Source: Nesterenkonia alkaliphila
GTDB lineage: Bacteria; Actinomycetota; Actinomycetes; Actinomycetales; Micrococcaceae
DNA: 64,000 bases
Assembly (NCBI RefSeq): GCF_009758175.1
Contig: NZ_WRPM01000031.1
Coordinates: 93,540-157,539, forward strand
Direction of reading: 5' to 3'
A model generated the notes under the pieces. It was not told the DNA's origin, ran no database searches, and was given only the letters and a program-made list of their open reading frames with translations. Positions 1-7,781 of the stretch are shown one piece after another. Positions within the stretch are counted from its first letter, which is position 1; every line of letters starts with the position of its first letter. The position numbers and the translations under genes are program-made.

Positions 1-1
1 G

Positions 2-223
2 TTGCGCGACGCCGCCGCTCTGTGGGCGAAGCTGCGTGAAAGCGACGGAGCCGAGGGTCGCGATGAGGTGTGGGCGCACCCCGATGTGCAGCCCGAGGAG
101 GCCGATCTGGACGACCCGGCCGGGTTCCATACCCGGCGTGCGCAGCGGCAGCAGGAGGCCGCCAAGATCGATGAGGAGCTGAAGAGGCTGCTCGACGGTG
201 ACTATGACGGTCCCGGCGCGTGA
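2..223 (+). CDS. C-terminal end of DUF2342-like zinc metalloprotease (5' cut by window)
   Basis: Only the last 73 codons are present; the reading frame is open to the window edge, so no start can be assigned. The stretch 'GRDEVWAHPDVQPEEADLDDP' near the middle resembles the C-terminus of the DUF2342 (zinc-dependent metalloprotease, 'F420 biosynthesis-associated') family, in which a similar alanine/acidic 'RDAVWAHPDLLP' segment is common. Family knowledge also places such a gene beside ylbL-like and UPF0182 genes in actinobacteria, matching the two genes downstream. The stop overlaps the next start by 4 bases (GTGA), so the two are translationally coupled. The assignment rests on a short tail and on context. 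Confidence 0.5.
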   Translation: MRDAAALWAKLRESDGAEGRDEVWAHPDVQPEEADLDDPAGFHTRRAQRQQEAAKIDEELKRLLDGDYDGPGA

Positions 224-1281
224 GCCTACGCAGAAACGTCCAGATGGCCTCCGGTCTGGGGGCTCTGGTGATCGGATTGGCCGCCTTCACTCTGCCCAGC
301 GCCTATCTGACGGAGTCCCCCGGACCGGTGTTCAATACCATTGGTGAGATCCAAGAATCCCCGGTGATCAGCGTGCACGGGGCGGACACCCATGAGACTG
401 AGGGCAGCCTCTCGCTGACCACTGTCTACGTCAACGGCGCACCAACTTCCACCGTGCGGGTCTTCGACGCTCTGCGCGGCTGGATCGCCCCGAGCGTGGA
501 CCTGACCCCGCATGAGCTGGTCTACCCCTCCGGCACCACCCGCGAGGAGGTCCAGCAGCGCAACCAGGCCGCCATGGCCTCCTCCCAGGAGCTGGCGCTC
601 GCCGCCGCCCTGGACCACTTGGACGTGGACTACACCGTGGAGCTCTCGGTGATGCAGTTCACCGAGGAGGCTGTAGCGGCCGGAACTGATGAGATTCTTA
701 TCCCCGGGGACCAAATGCTCGCCGCCGAGGGCGAGGAGATCACCGGACTCGAAGGATTGCGACAGGCGGTCAACGAGGCCGCAGGCGAACCGATAGAATT
801 GACGGTGGTCCGCGACGGCCAACCCGTGGAGGTAGAGGTCCCCACCTATCAGGAGGCCGACGGGGAGTACTACGTAGGCATCATGCTGGCCACCGAGTTC
901 GACTTCCCAGTGGAGGTGGATATCCGGCTGGAGGATGTCGGCGGTCCCTCCGCCGGGCTGATGTTCGCCCTGGGGCTGGTCGACACCATGACCGAGGAAT
1001 CGCTCACCGGCGGGGTGAACTGGGCCGGCACCGGCACGGTGGACCCTGACGGCACGGTGGGTCCCATCGGCGGGGTGGCGCAGAAGACGGTCGGGGCCCG
1101 GAACGAGGGTGCCGAGCATTTCTTGGCGCCACGGCCGAACTGTGATGAGCTGGAGGGCAGGCTTCCTGGCGGCATCGAGGTCTACGGGGTCGAGGATGTG
1201 GATCAGGCAGTGGCGATCCTCGAGGCGGTCAGGGACAATGATGAGGACTTTTTGGCAGGGCTTCAGCCCTGCGGCCGGTGA
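220..1281 (+). CDS. YlbL-type membrane-anchored PDZ/Lon-like serine protease
   Basis: 353 residues from a GTG start that overlaps the upstream stop. An N-terminal hydrophobic segment (about residues 8-28) anchors the protein, which should face outside. A PDZ-like region (about 125-215) follows, then a Lon (S16) proteolytic domain. The nucleophile lies in the 'GGPSAGL' motif (Ser244) and the partner lysine in 'VAQKTVG' (Lys289), which gives the Ser-Lys dyad typical of this family. Length and order match actinobacterial YlbL-like proteins, which are chromosomal housekeeping genes. The substrate is unknown. No disruption is seen, so this is regarded as normal host chromosome. Confidence 0.9.
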   Translation: MSLRRNVQMASGLGALVIGLAAFTLPSAYLTESPGPVFNTIGEIQESPVISVHGADTHETEGSLSLTTVYVNGAPTSTVRVFDALRGWIAPSVDLTPHELVYPSGTTREEVQQRNQAAMASSQELALAAALDHLDVDYTVELSVMQFTEEAVAAGTDEILIPGDQMLAAEGEEITGLEGLRQAVNEAAGEPIELTVVRDGQPVEVEVPTYQEADGEYYVGIMLATEFDFPVEVDIRLEDVGGPSAGLMFALGLVDTMTEESLTGGVNWAGTGTVDPDGTVGPIGGVAQKTVGARNEGAEHFLAPRPNCDELEGRLPGGIEVYGVEDVDQAVAILEAVRDNDEDFLAGLQPCGR

Positions 1282-1332
1282 TTCGTCACCGCACCACCAA
1301 TTGATGAGTACAGGTAGAGACGAGGACACACT

Positions 1333-4300
1333 TTGAGCTTCTCTCAGGGATTCGGCAACTCGAACCCCTTCTCCGGAGGGATTTTCGGCTCCGGGTCGGG
1401 CAGCAGCAGCAACGACGACGCCGGCTCAGGCGGTTCTGGGGGCAGCGGGGGAGGTGAGAGCGGCCGCAGCCAGGGCGGGCGGCGTCGTCCCTCCGCGCTG
1501 ATCATCACCATAGTGATCATCGCCGCGCTGCTGGGTGCCTTCGTGGCGTTCTCCGGCTTCTACGCGGAGATCCTGTGGTACTCACAGCTGGGCTACTCCG
1601 AGGTCTTCTGGACCGAGTGGGTGGCGCGCGGGGTGATCTTTGTGGCGGCCTTCCTGCTGATGGGGCTGCTGGTGTGGCTGAGCCTGTTCTTTGCCTTCCG
1701 CACCCGGCCCAAGAACATCGAGGGCCAGCTGGCGGACTCGGTGAGCAAGTATCAGTCCACCTTGACCTCCATGCGCCGGCTGCTGATGTTCGGCCTGCCA
1801 GTGCTGATGGGCCTGTTCGCCGGCACCGCCGCACAGGCCAACTGGCAGCAGGTACTGCTGTTCATCAACCAGCAGCCTTTCGGCCAGACGGACCCCGAGT
1901 TCGGGCGCGACTTCGCCTTCTACGTATTCACCCTGCCGTTCCTGAACTTCGTGAACGGCTTCCTGATCTCAGCCGTGCTGGTGGCCGGTATCGCCGGCAT
2001 CCTCTGCCACTACCTGTTCGGGTCCATCCGGATCGAGGCAAGCGGCAGATTCGTAGTGGAGAAGGCAGCCCGCTGGCATGTGGCTATCGCGGTGGCAGCG
2101 TTCATCCTGCTCCAGGGTGTGAGCTGGTTCCTGGGCCGCTTCGCCACCCTGCAGGATCAGAGCGGTAACTGGGCCGGTGCGCTCTACACCGATGTCAATG
2201 CGGTCATCCCGGCTCAGACCATTCTGGCCATCGCCGCTGTGCTGGTGGCGATCGTACTGATCATCACCGCGATCACTGCCCGCTGGCGGTTCGCCATCAT
2301 CGGCACAGCCGTGCTGATCGTCACGGCGATCATCGGCACCGGTGTGGTGCCCTTCCTGGTGCAGGAGTACCAGGTGCGGCCCACGGAGCAGACCCTGGAA
2401 GCCGAGTACATCGAGCGCAATATGGAGCTGACCCGCTTCGCCTATGACCTGGAGGACCTGGAGAAGATCAGCTACTCCGCAACCCAGGAAGCCGAGGCAG
2501 GAGCGTTGGCCGATGATGCGGCGAACATTGAGAACATCCGTCTGCTGGATCCCAATCTGGTCTCCGCCGCCTACCGGCAGTTCCAGCAGTTCCGGCCCTA
2601 CTACACCTTCCCGGAGACGCTGAGCTTTGACCGCTACGAGATTGATGGTCAACGCTATGACACGGTGATCGCCGCCCGTGAGGTCAATGCCCCGGAGGGC
2701 TCCTGGGTCAACCAGCACCTGATCTACACCCACGGCTACGGCCTGGTGGCGGCCAACGCGAACACCGTGACTCCAGAGGGCCGGCCGGACTTCACCCTGC
2801 AGGGGATCCCCACCACCGGTGATCTGGCCTCCGATGAGGACTACGAGCCGCGCATCTACTTCGGCGAAGCCGTACCCCAGTACTCCATTGTGGGCGCCCC
2901 GGAGGGCGCTGCGCCACGCGAGCTGGACCGCCCGGCCGTGGAGCTGACTGAGGATGAGGAGGGCGAGGCGGAAGCAGCCGAGGCCGATGACAATGGCCAG
3001 GACGATACCCAGTACACCTTCAGCGGTGACGGCGGACCCTCGGTGGGCAATATGTTCAACCGGCTGGTCTTCGCGCTGAACTTCCAATCACCTGAGATCT
3101 TCCTCTCCGGTGACATGAACGAGGAGTCCCAGATCCTCTACGACCGCCACCCGCGGGAACGGGTGGAGAAGGTCGCCCCCTACCTGGAGGTGGACCAGAA
3201 CATCTACCCGGCCATTGTGGACGGGCGGATCAAGTGGATCGTGGAGGGCTACACCACCTCCAACAACTTCCCCTATTCCACTGAGCAGCAGCTGGAGTCG
3301 GCCACAGTGGACGCCCTGACCCAGGGCGGGCCGCAGCAGCTGACCGGCCAGATCAACTACATCCGCAACTCGGTCAAGGCCACTGTGGATGCCTATGACG
3401 GCTCCGTGGAGCTCTACGCCTGGGATGACGAGGACCCGATCCTGCAGGCCTGGCAGGAGGTGTTCCCGCAGGCCATCCAGCCCATGGAGGAGATGAGCGC
3501 GGAGCTGCTGGACCATGTGCGCTACCCGGAGGATATGTTCCGCATCCAGCGGTCCCTGCTCACCGAGTATCACGTGGACTCACCGGGCACCTTCTACGAG
3601 GGCAACGACGCCTGGTCGATCCCCTCGGACCCCACCCGGGACGGTGGCGAGCCGCAGCCCCCGTACTACATGACGCTGGAGATGCCGGAGCAGGAGGAGC
3701 CCAGCTTCTCGCTGACCTCCGCCTTCATCCCGGCTACTGAGGCCGATGGTCAGCAGCGCAACGTGCTCTACGGGTTCCTGGCGGCCTCCGGCGATGCCGG
3801 CACCGGCGAGGACGGGGTCCGGCATGAGGACTATGGCCGGCTGCGGCTGCTGGAGCTGCCCCGGCAGACCTCCATCCCCGGCCCGGGCCAGACTCAGGCG
3901 AACTTCGACTCGCACCAGACCATCGCCCAGCAGCTCAATGTGCTGGACGACCTGGGCGGTTCCGAGGTGCACCGCGGCAATATGATCACCATGCCCGCCG
4001 GCGGCGGCATCCTCAACGTGCAGCCCATCTACGTCCAGGCCACCACCGGCTCGGCCTACCCGGCCCTGCGCATGGTGCTGGTCGGCTTCGGCGAGGAGGT
4101 CGGCTACGGCGACACCCTGCAGGAAGCGCTCGATATGGTCTTCGAGGGCGATGCTGGTGTCGAGGCAGTTGAAGGCGCCGGTGTGGATGCCGAGGCCGTG
4201 GAGGATGATCTCGACGGGGTCGAGGGCACCACGGAGGACGAGGCCACCGAGCCCTCACCAGCCCCCACCGAGACCGAGGAGGCTGCGGCCCCTGAGGACG

Positions 4301-4506
4301 ATGAGGAGGATGAGGACGACGACGCCCCAGTCGCCGAGGATGACCAGGAGCGCCTCGAGCAGCTCCGCGGCGAGGCGGCGGAGCTCTGGGCCGACCGGAA
4401 CGAGGCATTCTCGGAGGGCGACCTGGCCCGCTACCGCCAATTGGAGCTGGAGTTCGAGGAGACCCTCGACGAGCTCTTCCAGCTGGAGAACTCGCTGAAC
4501 GACTGA
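1333..4506 (+). CDS. UPF0182 family large membrane protein
   Basis: 1057 residues. The start is a TTG preceded by a GACGAGGA ribosome-binding site; no closer ATG fits the family. The N-terminus is a glycine/serine-rich cytoplasmic segment (about 1-55), followed by roughly seven membrane segments between residues 55 and 350. A long soluble, probably extracytoplasmic domain comes next, then a very acidic, low-complexity tail (about 935-1010) ending in a short helical stretch. Architecture and length are those of UPF0182 (COG1615), a conserved actinobacterial family of unknown biochemical role. It lies 51 bases after the YlbL-like gene, the usual neighbour. The strongly acidic tail would suit a halotolerant host, but that is only an inference. 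Confidence 0.92.
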   Translation: MSFSQGFGNSNPFSGGIFGSGSGSSSNDDAGSGGSGGSGGGESGRSQGGRRRPSALIITIVIIAALLGAFVAFSGFYAEILWYSQLGYSEVFWTEWVARGVIFVAAFLLMGLLVWLSLFFAFRTRPKNIEGQLADSVSKYQSTLTSMRRLLMFGLPVLMGLFAGTAAQANWQQVLLFINQQPFGQTDPEFGRDFAFYVFTLPFLNFVNGFLISAVLVAGIAGILCHYLFGSIRIEASGRFVVEKAARWHVAIAVAAFILLQGVSWFLGRFATLQDQSGNWAGALYTDVNAVIPAQTILAIAAVLVAIVLIITAITARWRFAIIGTAVLIVTAIIGTGVVPFLVQEYQVRPTEQTLEAEYIERNMELTRFAYDLEDLEKISYSATQEAEAGALADDAANIENIRLLDPNLVSAAYRQFQQFRPYYTFPETLSFDRYEIDGQRYDTVIAAREVNAPEGSWVNQHLIYTHGYGLVAANANTVTPEGRPDFTLQGIPTTGDLASDEDYEPRIYFGEAVPQYSIVGAPEGAAPRELDRPAVELTEDEEGEAEAAEADDNGQDDTQYTFSGDGGPSVGNMFNRLVFALNFQSPEIFLSGDMNEESQILYDRHPRERVEKVAPYLEVDQNIYPAIVDGRIKWIVEGYTTSNNFPYSTEQQLESATVDALTQGGPQQLTGQINYIRNSVKATVDAYDGSVELYAWDDEDPILQAWQEVFPQAIQPMEEMSAELLDHVRYPEDMFRIQRSLLTEYHVDSPGTFYEGNDAWSIPSDPTRDGGEPQPPYYMTLEMPEQEEPSFSLTSAFIPATEADGQQRNVLYGFLAASGDAGTGEDGVRHEDYGRLRLLELPRQTSIPGPGQTQANFDSHQTIAQQLNVLDDLGGSEVHRGNMITMPAGGGILNVQPIYVQATTGSAYPALRMVLVGFGEEVGYGDTLQEALDMVFEGDAGVEAVEGAGVDAEAVEDDLDGVEGTTEDEATEPSPAPTETEEAAAPEDDEEDEDDDAPVAEDDQERLEQLRGEAAELWADRNEAFSEGDLARYRQLELEFEETLDELFQLENSLND

Positions 4507-4627
4507 GCGGGTCGCTGGCAGGGCTGAGGGGCCGGTTTCCCGATGGGGACCGACCCCTCAGCCCTCAGATTTTGAGTTCAGTTCACCAGCATGTAAGATA
4601 GGTAAGTCCCGGAAACGGGAAACCCAG

Positions 4628-4701
4628 CGCGCGGTGGAGCAGTTCGGTAGCTCGCCGGGCTCATAACCCGGAGGTCCCAGGTTCAAATCCTGGCCGCGCA
4701 A
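4628..4701 (+). tRNA. Initiator tRNA-fMet (CAU anticodon)
   Basis: A 74-nt cloverleaf without encoded CCA. The acceptor 5' strand CGCGCGG faces CCGCGCA, leaving the C1xA72 mismatch that marks initiator tRNAs. The anticodon stem has three G-C pairs (GGG/CCC) around CTCATAA, also diagnostic. The T-arm reads GGTTCAAATCC. It lies 121 bases after the UPF0182 gene and directly before the mobile-element genes, so its 3' end is the probable attachment site of the ICE. No second copy of the 3' end is present in the window to prove this. Confidence 0.95.
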
Positions 4702-5029
4702 CTCCAAGGAGAGAACCCTCACCCATTGGGTGGGGGTTTTTCTCATTCACGAGATCTTCTCCGAGCAGTTGTGCGATTGAGATATTGAGCCAGCTGGCCA
4801 CGACCACAAGTTCAGAGAATGCCCACAGGGTCTTCCCTTTCATCCGCCAAGACACGCTTCCAGCACTAAGGCCGAGCACGGAAGCTAAGTCTTTCTGCGT
4901 CAGGCCACGACGTGAGAGCCAAGCGCGAATCTCACCGGAGACCAGATCGTTGGCTGCGATCTTTGGATCAATGTTCTCGGGGGCTATAGTCATGCCACTC
5001 ACGATACCCATGTAGACACTATAGAGCAA
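4661..5029 (-). CDS. XRE-type HTH regulator running into the tRNA gene
   Basis: Up to 122 residues; starts at 5029, 5011 or 4993 are possible and none has a strong ribosome-binding site. A helix-turn-helix is visible at about residues 34-80 ('GLTQKDLASVLGLSAGSVS'), followed by a short helical region, as in small phage/ICE repressors. It is divergent from the second regulator at 5105, giving a CI/Cro-like arrangement that probably controls excision or transfer. The last ~25 codons read through the terminator and into the tRNA-fMet in antisense; the C-terminal 'RPGFEPGTSGL' is simply antisense tRNA sequence. This suggests the true element-encoded stop was lost or replaced when the element integrated. 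Confidence 0.7.
   Translation of the reverse strand: MLYSVYMGIVSGMTIAPENIDPKIAANDLVSGEIRAWLSRRGLTQKDLASVLGLSAGSVSWRMKGKTLWAFSELVVVASWLNISIAQLLGEDLVNEKNPHPMGEGSLLGVARPGFEPGTSGL
4713..4743 (+). terminator. Rho-independent terminator after tRNA-fMet
   Basis: AACCCTCACCCA and TGGGTGGGGGTTTTT form a short GC-rich stem with a tight loop followed by five T residues, 11 bases after the tRNA. On the opposite strand the AAAAACCCCC side is coding for the tail of the XRE gene, so this terminator lies within that reading frame. Confidence 0.8.
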
Positions 5030-5098
5030 TACATTTCGACACGAAGTAGTGAATATCCAAACGAAGTGCTTGCGTGATTGGGCTATGCCAAATAGTGT
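5016..5098. promoter_or_regulatory. Divergent regulatory region with ACACTAT/ATAGTGT inverted repeat
   Basis: The intergenic space between the two opposing XRE genes holds ACACTAT at 5016-5022 and its complement ATAGTGT at 5092-5098. Between them ACGAAGT is directly repeated (about 5041 and 5060). Such spaced half-sites fit operators for one or both repressors. No clear -35/-10 pair could be assigned. Confidence 0.4.
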
Positions 5099-5104
5099 GC
5101 AGTC

Positions 5105-5374
5105 ATGACATACCTCGAACAGCTAAGGTCAAACATCGGCGCAGAGATTGGGCGTCGAGGGCTCACTTATCAGGCAGCGGCAGAGGCGCTCGGAATCAGT
5201 AAGGGGACATTCTCCGCCAAACTCCACGGCAGGGTTCAACGCTCCAGTAGAGCGTCTTTTCGTCTGGATGAGCTAATGCGTCTCGCACGTTGGCTCGGGG
5301 TGCCGTTCTCAACACTTGTCGCGGGATTCGACGAGGCAGAGCTGCTTGAAGATGAGCTGGTGTCAGCATCATGA
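5105..5374 (+). CDS. Small XRE-family HTH regulator
   Basis: 89 residues. The sequence is almost all one HTH_XRE fold: 'RRGLTYQAAAEALGISKGTFSAKL' (about 18-40) holds the turn and recognition helix, and a second helical part ends in an acidic tail. It likely binds DNA as a dimer and acts with the divergent regulator at 4661-5029 to set the state of the element. The ATG start is followed without break, and its stop overlaps the start of the next gene (ATGA), so it heads the rightward regulatory/replication operon. Confidence 0.75.
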   Translation: MTYLEQLRSNIGAEIGRRGLTYQAAAEALGISKGTFSAKLHGRVQRSSRASFRLDELMRLARWLGVPFSTLVAGFDEAELLEDELVSAS

Positions 5375-6279
5375 GCACCGCCCTAACTAGCAGCTACAGC
5401 GCTGATGAGGCCCGGGAGGTCATTGAGGAGTTCAAGGCAGATGTTGCTGCCCTACGGGTAAAAATGGCAGCGATGTGGCGTGGCCGGATCTGGATCGCTC
5501 TGGGCTACAACTCCTGGCAGGAATGCTTGGATCACGAGTTTCAGGGAATCGCTCTGCGTCCGAGTAGAGAAGAAGAGCAGCAAGTTCTGATGATGCTCAG
5601 GGATGCGGGAATGAGTACTCGCGGGATCGCGGCGGCTACTGACATGGACCATTCCACAGTGTCGCGCAAGCTTGCGTCCAGCCAGCCCCAAGGTGTTGCG
5701 AGTGCAACACCTGGACAAACCCTGGATGTGCAGGGTGCCGATGGGAAACAGTACCGGGACTATACCGCCAATGACCTGGACGAGGACGTGGTGGACGCAG
5801 AGGTGGTCAGCGTTTCCACCGTTGCGGATGAGGACTCTGTTGAGCACGAGGATGTGCTTGCTGATTTTGACGGTGAGGACCGGTTGGTCTCGGATACCGG
5901 TCTGGAGCCATTGCGGGTGGATTTCACGGGCAAGCACACGGAGAAATCTCAGCATGAGGCCAAGAAGATCATCACCGATTTGCAGGCTGGTGGGGCTGCA
6001 CCGCTGACCCAGGCTAAGCGCAAGGCACAGGCCCTGGAGGCCTACTTCACGACCAGGCAGATCGATGCCCGGGCGCTGGGCGAGGATCGGCTGAAGTCTT
6101 TTGCCCGGACGGTGGCCGACACGGTGGGTGTGCTCACGGATCTGCTGGTGCGGATGGGCACTCACCCGGATGTGCGGCATGCCCTGGAGGATCGGGACAC
6201 TCTGGGCTCGATCACTAAGGCACAGGCGAACTTGGACGATGCCCGGAGCCAGACCGAAGCCAAGGGCTCTGCGGCCTGA
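5371..6279 (+). CDS. ParB-like HTH protein of actinobacterial mobile elements
   Basis: 302 residues. The N-terminal third has a 'W-x-ALGY-SW' segment (about 45-55) followed by 'LRDAGMSTRGIAAATDMDHSTVSRKL' split over residues 77-102, a helix-turn-helix of the kind found in ParB-like and phage/ICE regulators. A glycine-containing 'VQGADGKQYRDY' linker follows, as in related actinobacterial proteins, then a helical C-terminal half. No CTPase or nuclease motif of true ParB proteins was seen. It is coupled to the upstream XRE gene and probably works in maintenance or regulation. The exact function is not established. Confidence 0.6.
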   Translation: MSTALTSSYSADEAREVIEEFKADVAALRVKMAAMWRGRIWIALGYNSWQECLDHEFQGIALRPSREEEQQVLMMLRDAGMSTRGIAAATDMDHSTVSRKLASSQPQGVASATPGQTLDVQGADGKQYRDYTANDLDEDVVDAEVVSVSTVADEDSVEHEDVLADFDGEDRLVSDTGLEPLRVDFTGKHTEKSQHEAKKIITDLQAGGAAPLTQAKRKAQALEAYFTTRQIDARALGEDRLKSFARTVADTVGVLTDLLVRMGTHPDVRHALEDRDTLGSITKAQANLDDARSQTEAKGSAA

Positions 6280-6293
6280 ACAGGCGGAAGCAG

Positions 6294-7292
6294 ATGGGGA
6301 CTACGAGAGTGAGCGGGAACCAGATGACGACTACGACAACCACCGGCAAGGCTGTTGAGGTGAAGCAGTCCAGGATCAATCCTGATGATCCGCGCTTCAT
6401 CCGAGCTATCACCATCGGGGTGTGCTTCGCCGGCCTTGTGGCCTTTCTGATCAGCTTCGTGGCACTGATGGAGGTCGCCGCCTGGTTGGGGCTGCCGATG
6501 TGGATGCACTGGGGAGTCCCGGCATTCATCGACACCGCCATTCTGGTCTACGCCGGGTCGGTGCTGATCCATAAGGCCCGGGGTGAGAAGACCTGGCCCT
6601 CGTGGCTGCTGCTGGGCACATTCACTGTGGTCTCGATGATCGCTAATACCGCCCATGCGCTCTCATATGCTCACACGCTCTCGGAGCATTGGCAGGGCCT
6701 GGTGGGCGCTGGGGTCGCGGCAATGGTCCCGGTGGCGGTATTCGCCGCTACCGAGCAGCTGGCCCGGGTCGCAGTGGAGGATCCGGTCTCGCGTCGCAAG
6801 GAGCTTCAGGCAGAAGCTGAGTGGGCTGCCCAGCACGCAGAGCGAGAGCGCAAACAGCTGGAAATGGAAGCGGAGCGGGAACGCGCCCGGCAAGAGGCAG
6901 AGATCGCCCAGGAAGAGCACAAGGCTCGGATCGAGAAACTGCGCCTGGAACGGGATCTCATGCTCAAACGAGCTTCCAAAGAGGCAGATACCCCCTCATC
7001 GTCCCCAGCCCCTACTGAGTCGGCCACAGGCCCTCACCTCAGGGCAGTAGAGGACACCACCACCAAGACACCGACCACCGGGAAGACCGACCAGGCCGAG
7101 GTCACAGACTACGTTGCCCAGCTGGTGGTCAAGGGCAAGCGGGTCAGTGGTGGAGCCCTGGCACGGCACTTCGGGTTCAGCGATAAGACCGGACGCCGCC
7201 GCCTGGAAGATCTAAAAGAGAGCCGCCCGGAGATCTTCGAGACCGAGGGCGCACAAGCACACCTGAATGCCGCCGAGCGGGAGGTGGCCTGA
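6294..7292 (+). CDS. DUF2637 membrane protein with coiled coil and C-terminal winged helix
   Basis: 332 residues. Four hydrophobic segments fill about residues 36-150 and include 'WMHWGVPAFIDTAILVYAG', matching DUF2637, a family found in Streptomyces plasmid-spread (Spd) proteins and actinobacterial ICEs. A charged coiled coil follows (about 165-230, Glu/Arg/Ala rich), then a low-complexity linker, and a C-terminal winged-helix-like segment (about 270-325, 'ALARHFGFSDKTGRRRL'). The architecture suggests a membrane-tethered DNA-contacting protein, perhaps helping spread or segregation of the element. The start could be 6294 or 6324; the earlier ATG has a GGAAG box. Confidence 0.7.
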   Translation: MGTTRVSGNQMTTTTTTGKAVEVKQSRINPDDPRFIRAITIGVCFAGLVAFLISFVALMEVAAWLGLPMWMHWGVPAFIDTAILVYAGSVLIHKARGEKTWPSWLLLGTFTVVSMIANTAHALSYAHTLSEHWQGLVGAGVAAMVPVAVFAATEQLARVAVEDPVSRRKELQAEAEWAAQHAERERKQLEMEAERERARQEAEIAQEEHKARIEKLRLERDLMLKRASKEADTPSSSPAPTESATGPHLRAVEDTTTKTPTTGKTDQAEVTDYVAQLVVKGKRVSGGALARHFGFSDKTGRRRLEDLKESRPEIFETEGAQAHLNAAEREVA

Positions 7293-7295
7293 ACC

Positions 7296-7670
7296 ATGAA
7301 CGCTCTGATCGGCAAGGTCAGCTCAGACCCAGGGCCAGTCGTCTTCCATCATCCAGACGCCCCAGTGCGAACCTTAGTGGAGACCGTCTACGAGTTCCCG
7401 CAGCCGGTTGATGAGCCGCTGTACCTGCGCTACGGCGACGGTTGGCGGCTGGTGAATGACTGGCACATGGCCCGGATCAGCGAGGACAGCATGGGCCTGA
7501 GCATCACCGTCTCAGGAACCCACTACCTCCAGAACGGGGAGTCCAAGTACGCGACTGGCCTCTGGCATCCGCTGGACCCTCCCGGTGCCCGGTGGAGTTC
7601 CACCGAGCACATTCCCAACGTGGTCGCGGCAATCCTCGCCTGGCACAAGAACGAGCAGGAGGAGGGCTGA
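7296..7670 (+). CDS. Hypothetical protein, 124 aa
   Basis: A small soluble protein with no recognised domain. The centre is rich in aromatic residues ('LYLRYGDGWRLVNDWHMARI'), and no transmembrane or HTH segment is visible. It starts 3 bases after the DUF2637 stop and is followed 3 bases later by another small ORF, so it is part of the same rightward operon. GC content and codon use are like its neighbours. Confidence 0.6.
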   Translation: MNALIGKVSSDPGPVVFHHPDAPVRTLVETVYEFPQPVDEPLYLRYGDGWRLVNDWHMARISEDSMGLSITVSGTHYLQNGESKYATGLWHPLDPPGARWSSTEHIPNVVAAILAWHKNEQEEG

Positions 7671-7673
7671 GAC

Positions 7674-7781
7674 ATGTCGGGCACCATCCACGCGTTGATC
7701 TACCAGGTCCACAACGGTGAGGCAATACTCAGCCCGGGGCCGCTGCGGCTCAACGCACCGGAGGTAGATCGTGAGTATTGA
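7674..7781 (+). CDS. Very small ORF, 35 aa
   Basis: The ATG at 7674 follows a GGAGGGCTGA ribosome-binding region. The frame ends at 7781, overlapping the GTG start of the next gene by 11 bases, which points to translational coupling. The peptide (begins MSGTIHALIYQVHNG) has no recognised motif. Coupling and spacing support real translation, but no homology could be judged. Confidence 0.45.
   Translation: MSGTIHALIYQVHNGEAILSPGPLRLNAPEVDREY

Noticed and set aside
226..1329. Long minus-strand ORF of 367 codons opposite the YlbL-like gene
   Set aside because: Antisense shadow of a high-GC gene; no ribosome-binding site and no protein-like motif, while the plus strand encodes clear catalytic motifs.
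1969..3087. Minus-strand ORF of 372 codons inside UPF0182
   Set aside because: High-GC shadow frame; composition is dominated by Gly/Val/Leu/Arg patterns typical of antisense codons.
4558..4746. Minus-strand ORF over the tRNA (ends near RGQDLNLGPPGYEPGELPN)
   Set aside because: Classic spurious translation of antisense tRNA sequence.
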